Shown: positions 53,125-59,188 of the stretch, piece after piece
Position numbering within the stretch: the stretch's first letter is position 1
Layout: each line of letters begins with the position of its first letter
Assembly (NCBI GenBank): GCA_964550025.1
Contig: CAZJYI010000004.1
Span: forward strand, 88,873 to 152,872
DNA length: 64,000 bases
Origin: CAZJYI01 sp964550025
Lineage (GTDB): Bacteria; Verrucomicrobiota; Kiritimatiellia; UBA8416; CAYOBW01
Direction of reading: 5' to 3'
Translations under genes and position numbers: made by a program
Notes under the pieces: model-generated
Told to the model about the DNA's origin: nothing
The model's database searches: none
Seen by the model: the letters and a program-made list of their open reading frames with translations, nothing else

Positions 53125-54834
53125 CTACGTCTGCAAATGCGTTCGCTCCAGCATCTTGTTCAGGTTCTCCACGACAGCCTTCTCCTGCCTGTCGCTCAAC
53201 TCGAGCACTTCTTTGAGTCCCAGGGCGAGGTGCGGAATGTATAGAGCCATGTAGTTGCGCTTCCTCTCGACCTCGGCCTGGCGGCGGCGCTTTCTGAGGT
53301 AGACGGACAGCCGTCGCCCGCACTCCTGGAGCGCGAAGGTCATTTCGCGGATGATCTCCGGGTAGTGCGCAATGGCTTCCTTGCTCTCGCTCGTGAACGG
53401 CACCCATACGCTGGCCATATGCACCATGATGACCATGGGGCCGACCGGCAGCGAGCCGCGCGGCTGAGTCAGCCCGTAGCTCTTCCAGTTGACGCCGCCC
53501 GTGGACCGCGTCACGGCGCACGCGCCGGACATGTAGAGCAGGGGGACGCGGTTGGCAAAGCGCATGACCCGAACGGGGTCCTCGGCGCCGAGGTCTTCGT
53601 TGGCGCCGGGTTTCGCGTAGGCCAGGCCCACTTCGATCTGGAACGGGTTGCCGCGGTAGACGGCCGGTGAGCGCGTGACGGCGGTGTAAAAGTCGGCATC
53701 GATCTCCTTCTTCAGGCCGGCAATGATCTGTTCCTCGCCGATCGGCGAAAGACAGTCGGTCTGGGGGCGCATGAGCTTGGTTTCGCTGATGGCTTTGAAA
53801 AGCGCCTCGCTTTCCTGGTGCGCGATGCGGGTGGGGCGGGCCTTGGGGTTCAGCCCGGCCTGTTCGCAGATCTTCAGCGCCTTGTCGGAGCTCACGCGCG
53901 AGAAGTCGTGCTGCAGGGCGGAGCGCAGCGTGCGGGCCGACGTGTCCTTCAGCATCTGCATCAGCATCCCGAGCTCCACGCCGTGGGGGTGCGGTTTGAT
54001 TTCGGACGGCAGAGAAGGAAGGTCGCGGTTGACCCGCGCGAACGTGATCCAGGGCTGCTCGGGCGCCTCCGTCTGCGATTCGCCGTTCTCGCCGTTCTCT
54101 TCCACGGCGCCCTTCTTCCTTTTCTTCAGCAGCACCACGCGGTAGTGGAGCTGGAGGTGAGGGTTAACGACCGCACACTGTTTCAGGTACTCGTCGACGG
54201 ACAGCCGTCCCCGGACGTACGAGGCTTCCATCTCGATCGACACGCAGGTGCCGTGCGCGGACTCCACGGGCTTTCCCGGTTTGCCGTCAGGCTTCGTGGG
54301 GTAGAAGACCGGCCGCCATTCGACCTCCTGGTCCTTGAGGATGGCGGGCTTGTTCTTGCGGGTGTTGACCTGGACCTCTATCCGGTGGGCCGCTTTGCCG
54401 CGGCGCGTCTTCGACAGCACGCGCGTCGAGGTCCCTGTTGTGAGCTGCCCGTACATGCCGGCCGCGCTGATACCGATGCCCTGTTGGCCGCGCGACATGC
54501 GCAGGCGGTGGAACTTGGAACCGTACAGCAGCTTGGCGAAGATGCGCGGGATCTGCCCCCGCACGATGCCGGGACCGTTGTCGGTGACCTCGACGCAGAA
54601 GCGGCTGTCGGCGATCTGGCGGATGTCTACGCTGATCTCCGGGACGATGGAGGCTTCCTCGCACGCGTCCAGCGCGTTGTCCACGGCCTCTTTGACCGTC
54701 GTCAGAAGCGCCTTGCGCGGATTGTCGAAACCGAGAAGGTGCCGGTTCTTCAGAAAAAACTCGGAAACCGAGATCTCGCGCTGCTTTCGCGCCATGGACT
54801 CGGCCGTTTCACGGGCAGGTGTCTTCTTGCTCAT
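53125..54834 (-). CDS. top6B: DNA topoisomerase VI subunit B (GHKL ATPase)
   Basis: 569 residues, the ATP-driven gate of topoisomerase VI. The GHKL fold shows the N-box KEAVDNALDACEE (about 48-60, E49/N53), DNGPGI (85-90) and the glycine lid RGQQGIGIS (115-123). The central helix-two-turn-helix and the transducer domain follow, with NWKSYGL carrying the likely switch lysine that contacts ATP. The start at 54834 is chosen over 54870 because it opens the conserved N-terminal region; no clear ribosome site is seen. Divergent from the membrane-protein gene at 55114. Confidence 0.95.
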   Translation of the reverse strand: MSKKTPARETAESMARKQREISVSEFFLKNRHLLGFDNPRKALLTTVKEAVDNALDACEEASIVPEISVDIRQIADSRFCVEVTDNGPGIVRGQIPRIFAKLLYGSKFHRLRMSRGQQGIGISAAGMYGQLTTGTSTRVLSKTRRGKAAHRIEVQVNTRKNKPAILKDQEVEWRPVFYPTKPDGKPGKPVESAHGTCVSIEMEASYVRGRLSVDEYLKQCAVVNPHLQLHYRVVLLKKRKKGAVEENGENGESQTEAPEQPWITFARVNRDLPSLPSEIKPHPHGVELGMLMQMLKDTSARTLRSALQHDFSRVSSDKALKICEQAGLNPKARPTRIAHQESEALFKAISETKLMRPQTDCLSPIGEEQIIAGLKKEIDADFYTAVTRSPAVYRGNPFQIEVGLAYAKPGANEDLGAEDPVRVMRFANRVPLLYMSGACAVTRSTGGVNWKSYGLTQPRGSLPVGPMVIMVHMASVWVPFTSESKEAIAHYPEIIREMTFALQECGRRLSVYLRKRRRQAEVERKRNYMALYIPHLALGLKEVLELSDRQEKAVVENLNKMLERTHLQT

Positions 54835-55113
54835 CCGGGGATAATCAGCGAACGCGGACGCGCTTGGCAAGTCGGAAGTCGCGGTGGGTGCGGGTGAGCA
54901 CGCGTGCGCCGAAAAGGGGCTTCACAACCCACACGGCAAGCCCTATCCTCACTACGTCGGCACAGTTGTGGTGCCGGCCGGACGGGGACGGCCGCACAAG
55001 AGGGGATACATTGCCGCAATACACGCCGTCCGACGCGCCGAACTGACCCGGAAGACCGCCGCTGCTGTATCACGGAAGTCGTGCCGTCCAAATACTATTG
55101 TTGGAACCAGAAG

Positions 55114-55539
55114 ATGGAAACCTGGCGCAAGACATACTGGGCAATCGGGACGGCTGCTGTCGCCGTTGCTGTCTCGGAGAGCGCCGCAGGTCTCTGGCTG
55201 CACTTCGTTCCCGGTCCTGGCAGGCTGCTTTCCATCGGCGCCGGTCTCTCTGGGGCATTGCTCGCCGTCCTTCTCGTGGCAGCCGCAGCTTGCATGGTCA
55301 ACGCACCTGACCGCCGGGCCGCGCTCATGGGCTGCCTGATTGGCGCTGCTTGCTTTCTTCCCCTTTTCATTCTCAACGGTGTCATCGTCATGCTTGTCAT
55401 GGCGTGGCTGGATGTCACGGGGCTGTGGGCGTATCACGGCGGGCAACTCGTTGTCCCATGCGCGCTGCTCATGACCGCATTACTGATGGCATCAAGGAAG
55501 ATGAAGGGTTCCAACATCACCTCGGAGCTTACCTCCTGA
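55114..55539 (+). CDS. Four-helix membrane protein, unknown
   Basis: 141 residues from ATG 55114 (METWRKTYWAIG). Four hydrophobic helices are visible: AIGTAAVAVAVSESAAG, GAGLSGALLAVLLVAAAAC, LIGAACFLPLFILNGVIVML and VVPCALLMTALLMA. There is no strong ribosome site and no known family. The final codons and stop lie inside the palindrome at 55525-55575. The 279 bases between top6B and this start show no other gene that I can support. Confidence 0.6.
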   Translation: METWRKTYWAIGTAAVAVAVSESAAGLWLHFVPGPGRLLSIGAGLSGALLAVLLVAAAACMVNAPDRRAALMGCLIGAACFLPLFILNGVIVMLVMAWLDVTGLWAYHGGQLVVPCALLMTALLMASRKMKGSNITSELTS

Positions 55540-55575
55540 TTCGCGCCCTACGGGTCGCGAATCAGGAGGAAGCTC
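55525..55575. terminator. Long hairpin across a stop codon
   Basis: 55525-55545 and 55556-55575 pair over about 20 bases with one bulged A (gagctt/a/cctcctgattcgcg against cgcgaatcaggaggaagctc). The loop is short and itself closes with ccc/ggg. The TGA of the membrane-protein gene (55537-55539) is in the left arm. No T run follows. It may act as a terminator or mRNA stabiliser, or be a repeated palindromic element. Confidence 0.6.
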
Positions 55576-55636
55576 AAGGTGGGCGTTCGTCGGGAAACAG
55601 ATTGAGAATTCCGCCGTATCGGAGTAGACTCTCCTC

Positions 55637-55915
55637 ATGGAAATGGAGTTTGAGTGGGGTCGGGAGAAGGAACAGTTCAACATCCACAAGCATGGCGTTT
55701 CGTTCCGCGAAGGCGCGACGGTGTTTGGCGATCCGCTGTCATGGACCTTTCCCGACCCGGACCATTCAGTAGGTGAAGAACGATTCCTGACGATCGGGGT
55801 GTCTTCCGAGGGGAGGACCCTCGTTGTTTCGCACACCGACCACGGAATCAAGACGCGTGTCATTGGCGTGCGTCCGGCAACGCCACGCGAGCGACGTGAT
55901 TATGAAGAAGGATGA
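55637..55915 (+). CDS. brnT: BrnT-family ribonuclease toxin
   Basis: 92 residues, standard for BrnT (PF04365). The N-terminus FEWGREKEQFNIHKHGVSF, the HSVGEERFLTIGVSSEGR centre and the VIGVRPATPRERRDYEEG tail match the RelE-like BrnT fold, which cleaves RNA. ATG at 55637 is used; 55643 is possible. The antitoxin gene begins inside its last codons (55902), so the order toxin-antitoxin and the overlap are as usual for this module. Confidence 0.9.
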   Translation: MEMEFEWGREKEQFNIHKHGVSFREGATVFGDPLSWTFPDPDHSVGEERFLTIGVSSEGRTLVVSHTDHGIKTRVIGVRPATPRERRDYEEG

Positions 55916-56126
55916 CGCAACAACAGACGACCTTCGCCCGGAGTACGATTTCTCCAAGATGAAGGACGGCGTCCGAGGCAAGTACGCACAGCGCTATCGC
56001 GCTGGGACTAATCTTGTCAAGATCGACCCCGATGTGGCCGAGGTCTTCGCTGACGACAGCGCCGTCAACGAAGCCCTTCGTGAACTCATCAAAGTGGCTC
56101 GGCGCCAGGTCAAACTGGCGCATTAG
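55902..56126 (+). CDS. Antitoxin of the BrnT module
   Basis: 74 residues. The start ATG at 55902 overlaps the end of brnT by 14 bases. The sequence DFSKMKDGVRGKYAQRY, then VKIDPDVAEVFADDSAVNEA is a common antitoxin type found beside BrnT; its C-terminal half resembles a ribbon-helix-helix DNA-binding region, so it likely neutralises the toxin and represses the operon. It is not the classical BrnA sequence. Confidence 0.83.
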   Translation: MKKDDATTDDLRPEYDFSKMKDGVRGKYAQRYRAGTNLVKIDPDVAEVFADDSAVNEALRELIKVARRQVKLAH

Positions 56127-56153
56127 GACGACGAACAAAGGAATCCACGGTGC

Positions 56154-56183
56154 CCGCCGGGGCGCGTCTGCGCGCCCCGGCGG
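56154..56183 (+). terminator. GC-rich hairpin after the BrnT module
   Basis: A perfect 13-bp stem (ccgccggggcgcg against cgcgccccggcgg) with loop tctg begins 28 bases after the antitoxin stop. No T run follows. It probably ends or stabilises the transcript. The rest of 56184-56378 shows no gene. Confidence 0.6.
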
Positions 56184-56378
56184 TCCCGCGATTCCAGGCG
56201 TTGGGGAAAGAGAAGGGCATATGAGGCACACTATGCAGTTAGCTGCCTTCCTGCTGATTTCCCCAACGACCTCCTGGAGACGACAGCCCAAAGGCCGCGC
56301 CTCAGCCGTAGCAATTCAACAGGAATGGCCACAGAAGTCACGGAATGCACGGAAGGGAAGGGCTCGCGAAAGTGATGA

Positions 56379-56413
56379 TTGACAGGGTCGCCTCTTGTAC
56401 GCTATCCTGTACA
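56379..56413 (+). promoter_or_regulatory. yefM-yoeB promoter with TGTACA operator
   Basis: TTGACA (56379-56384) and TATCCT (56403-56408) are spaced by 18 bases and form a sigma-70-type promoter just before yefM. The -10 box is flanked by TGTAC (56396-56400) and TGTACA (56408-56413). TGTACA repeats are the known YefM-binding core in the E. coli system, so autorepression is expected. Confidence 0.7.
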
Positions 56414-56417
56414 TATC

Positions 56418-56669
56418 ATGAATGCCATAACTTACACCGAAGCCCGAGAGAGACTCTCGGACACGATCAGCAAGGTCTGTGAGAATCACGATCCGGTCAT
56501 TATTACGAAGCGCCGTGACACCGCTGTCGTAATGATCTCGCTTGAGGACTATGAGTCCCTGGTCGAGACGACTCACTTGCTGAGAAGCCCACGCAACGCT
56601 CGCAGACTACTGGAGTCAATCCGGCAACTCGAGGAAGGCAAGGGCAAGCAGCGGGACCTCGCCGTATGA
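56418..56669 (+). CDS. yefM: YefM antitoxin (Phd/YefM family)
   Basis: 83 residues from ATG 56418 (MNAITYTEARERLSDTISKV). The Phd/YefM dimer fold is clear: ITYTEARERLSDTI, then HDPVIITKRRDTAVVMISLEDYESLVET. The C-terminal helix (SPRNARRLLESIRQLEEGK) is the part that clamps the toxin. It binds its own promoter region and neutralises YoeB. It overlaps yoeB by four bases (ATGA). Confidence 0.94.
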   Translation: MNAITYTEARERLSDTISKVCENHDPVIITKRRDTAVVMISLEDYESLVETTHLLRSPRNARRLLESIRQLEEGKGKQRDLAV

Positions 56670-56920
56670 GGTACATCTTCTCCGAGCAAGCGTGGGATGA
56701 CTACCTGTTCTGGCAGAAGACTGACAAGAAGATCCTCAAGCGAATCAACAGGCTGATCAAGGAGATCTCCCGAGATCCGTTCATGGGCGCCGGCAAGCCG
56801 GAGCCCCTGAAACATGCCCTCTCCGGGTACTGGTCGCGACGTGTTACCGAAGCCGACAGGATCGTATACAGAGTTGAGGGCAATGCGCTGTACATCGCTC
56901 AGTTGCGCTATCACTACTGA
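56666..56920 (+). CDS. yoeB: YoeB ribosome-dependent mRNA interferase
   Basis: 84 residues, the same length as E. coli YoeB and alignable without gaps. The catalytic residues E46, R65, H83 and the C-terminal Y84 are all present, with the conserved block GKPEPLKHALSGYWSRR (43-59). The toxin cuts mRNA in the ribosomal A site. It starts within the yefM stop. Confidence 0.95.
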   Translation: MRYIFSEQAWDDYLFWQKTDKKILKRINRLIKEISRDPFMGAGKPEPLKHALSGYWSRRVTEADRIVYRVEGNALYIAQLRYHY

Positions 56921-56979
56921 GCCCGACAGGCCAGCGGAGAATCTGGCGATTGGAGACGATCGTTGCAAGGCTGGGGAGA

Positions 56980-58107
56980 ATGATGATTCCAACTGATCGC
57001 CACATTCTGGCCGCGTGTGTCCTGCTGGTGTCCTGCTTCCGCCCGTCGTCCCTCGGCGATACGGGGGGATCGGCTGCAAGGGTCCAGCAGGCTATTGCCA
57101 TTGTCGAGACGGCGCGCGGCGAGGGCTCCGGGTTCGTCATGGAGATGGACGGCAGGAAGTACCTGGTCACCAACGATCACGTGCTGCGCGGCGGGTCGCC
57201 CTTTCGTGCCACGCTGGTTAATGGTACGCGACTGAACGTCCAGGGCATCGAGGCGGAGAATACGCGCGACCTGGTACGCCTGCCCCTGGCGGATGCGGAG
57301 AATCTCGTGGCTCTGAAACCGTCTTCGCGGGCGCCGGCGATCGGGGAACGGGTCAGCGTCTACGGCAACAGCGAGGGGGCGGCGGTCGTGACGGCGATTC
57401 CCGGCAGGGTTCTCGGTGTCGGACCGGAGATCGTCGAGACCGATGCGCGATTCGTCAGCGGCAACAGCGGAAGCCCGCTCGTTCTTGCGGACGGCAGCGT
57501 GGCGGGCGTGGCGACCTTCGTGACCCTCAATCCGGAGCCGGGCGACTGGGTCAAGAGCGGCACGCGCTTTGCGAAAGTACGGCGTTTCGGCGTGCGTCTC
57601 GGTGGCGCGAAGTGGGTTTCCATCCCGCCCAAGGACTACTTCGTCCGTGCCGATTATCTCGGCGACCTGGAGACCTTCTGCCGTGACGTGTACACGCTGT
57701 ACTATACCAGCACGTTTGTCGACCGCGACACGATGCAGCACGTCTACAAGGCTGCCGACCATGCCAAACGCTACCGCAAATGCCACCTGTTCCCGCGCGC
57801 GCTGGAAGAGGTGGCGAAGGAGTACAACAAAGCCTTCAAGCGACTGACCTTCTCGGCCTCAAACAACGCCCGCAGCAAACTGGCATTCGCCCGCCCCGCC
57901 GGGCGCGATGGACAGGCCGCGGCCGAAGTGGATCGCGTCGTGAAAGCCGTTCGCTCCGAGCTCCAGGACACGGTGGCCGCCAAGGGCAGGCGCACGCTGA
58001 ACCAGGTCACGCAGCTCGTGCAGAAGAACGACTGGCGTACGGCGCGCATGAAGAAGGAAGCCGAGCAGTGGCTGACCGTCTACAAGACGTTGGCGTTTCC
58101 GGAGTAG
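56980..58107 (+). CDS. Exported trypsin-like serine protease
   Basis: 375 residues. CTGGGGAG just upstream supports ATG 56980. The N-terminal hydrophobic segment ends in LVSC (Cys19), so a lipoprotein is possible. The catalytic triad is H67 (TNDHV), D97 (TRDLVRL) and S163 (GNSGSP), as in HtrA/trypsin-like S1 proteases with a GEGSGFV opening. No PDZ domain follows; instead residues about 225-375 form a charged helical region of unknown role. It sits within the toxin-antitoxin cluster but shows no sequence link to it. Confidence 0.85.
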   Translation: MMIPTDRHILAACVLLVSCFRPSSLGDTGGSAARVQQAIAIVETARGEGSGFVMEMDGRKYLVTNDHVLRGGSPFRATLVNGTRLNVQGIEAENTRDLVRLPLADAENLVALKPSSRAPAIGERVSVYGNSEGAAVVTAIPGRVLGVGPEIVETDARFVSGNSGSPLVLADGSVAGVATFVTLNPEPGDWVKSGTRFAKVRRFGVRLGGAKWVSIPPKDYFVRADYLGDLETFCRDVYTLYYTSTFVDRDTMQHVYKAADHAKRYRKCHLFPRALEEVAKEYNKAFKRLTFSASNNARSKLAFARPAGRDGQAAAEVDRVVKAVRSELQDTVAAKGRRTLNQVTQLVQKNDWRTARMKKEAEQWLTVYKTLAFPE

Positions 58108-58165
58108 GCTGGCGCGGGGACTCCGGCTCCACCGCAGCAATGCTCGGATTGCTTCGCGCTGGGGA

Positions 58166-58939
58166 TTACACGGGCGACCCGACCGGCATCAACTTGCCGG
58201 CGCGACGCAGTTGCCTGAGCTCGCCGATGATCTCAGTCCAGTAGCCCCGGTCGTCTTCCCGGAGACGGAGGATCCGTTCGCTCAGCCAGTGTTCCACGTT
58301 GAGACGCGTCCTGGAGTCGATGATGGATCCGCTCTCTATTGCGGCGGCAAGAGCCCCGACTGCCGGAGCTTCGCACTGGGTTCGTGCAGCCGGATAGGCC
58401 CTGAGGAACTCCTCCAGTTCGTCGAAGGTGTGGAGGTTTGCGTAGGCCCAGGCGATATCCGCGTGGTCTGGTTCGGAAGCGTTTTCCATGTAGCGCAGGA
58501 CGAGCTGGCTGATGATGGGGTAGTCACCCAGTCGTTGTGTGCTCTTGAGCGCGGCGAGGTGCTTGATGCCGATGGTCGGGATGTTGCCCCAGAGCGTGTT
58601 CATGACCGTGCTCGTGCCCAGGACGTCGTCAAACGACGGCACGCGAGGTGGTTGCCCCATGACGTCGAGGAAGATGTCCGGTTTGGCGGGGATCAGAAAA
58701 TGGAAGCCGTGGCCCTTTGTCATGTGCCGGACGCTGAGATGTGGTGTCAGCTTGTAATAGGTCGCGTGAACCGCGCGGAGTGCAGCCGTCAGAGCGATTA
58801 TGTTGGCATCTGTCGGTCTGACCCAGAGGTCAACGTCCTCGGAGAAGACGGCAGCACCGTACAGGATGGTCGCCTGTCCGCTGATGAGCAGATAAGCGAC
58901 GTTCTCCCGTTCAAGGCTTCGGAAAAAGCTTTCGATCAT
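58166..58939 (-). CDS. AbiEii-like nucleotidyltransferase
   Basis: 257 residues from ATG 58939 (MIESFFRSLERENVAYLLIS). The MNT/AbiEii pattern is seen as a 'G-x-A-x(n)-S.DVDLWV' core: SGQATILYGAAVFSEDVDLW with the metal-binding Asp pair, then a helical tail. Related proteins are toxins of type IV toxin-antitoxin systems or stand-alone nucleotidyltransferases. The upstream gene overlaps its start by 29 bases, suggesting a two-gene unit. Confidence 0.78.
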   Translation of the reverse strand: MIESFFRSLERENVAYLLISGQATILYGAAVFSEDVDLWVRPTDANIIALTAALRAVHATYYKLTPHLSVRHMTKGHGFHFLIPAKPDIFLDVMGQPPRVPSFDDVLGTSTVMNTLWGNIPTIGIKHLAALKSTQRLGDYPIISQLVLRYMENASEPDHADIAWAYANLHTFDELEEFLRAYPAARTQCEAPAVGALAAAIESGSIIDSRTRLNVEHWLSERILRLREDDRGYWTEIIGELRQLRRAGKLMPVGSPV

Positions 58940-59105
58940 GGATTCGTGCCGGATCCGGTAGCCTTTCGCGCAGGCGCCAGGAACGGCAGAGCCGTTCGTT
59001 GGGCGAAAGCCGTTTCCACGCGTCCGTCTTGAAGGGCGCCAGCGCTTCGCCGGATGCGAACGAGTGCCCCGCTTCGAGTGCCGTGTTCGCCTCAGTCTTT
59101 GCCAT
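58911..59105 (-). CDS. Small partner of the nucleotidyltransferase, possible antitoxin
   Basis: 64 residues from ATG 59105. The core WKRLSPNERLCRSWRLRERL and the end HDRKLFPKP look like a small conserved protein type I associate with nucleotidyltransferase genes in PVC-like genomes. It overlaps the nucleotidyltransferase by 29 bases. It lacks the AbiEi winged-helix length, so calling it an antitoxin is an inference from position. Confidence 0.6.
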   Translation of the reverse strand: MAKTEANTALEAGHSFASGEALAPFKTDAWKRLSPNERLCRSWRLRERLPDPARIHDRKLFPKP

Positions 59106-59188
59106 GGTGGTGGAAGTGTAGCAGCCCTTCCGCGAGGCGGCAAGTACCGGCTTGCCGGGAACCAGCCACACGATTGCGCCGCGGATGC

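Noticed and set aside
54884..55113. Protein-like frame (CAEKGLHNPHGKPYPHYVG) upstream of the membrane protein
   Set aside because: Several frames are open, there is no family match, and the ribosome site is unconvincing.
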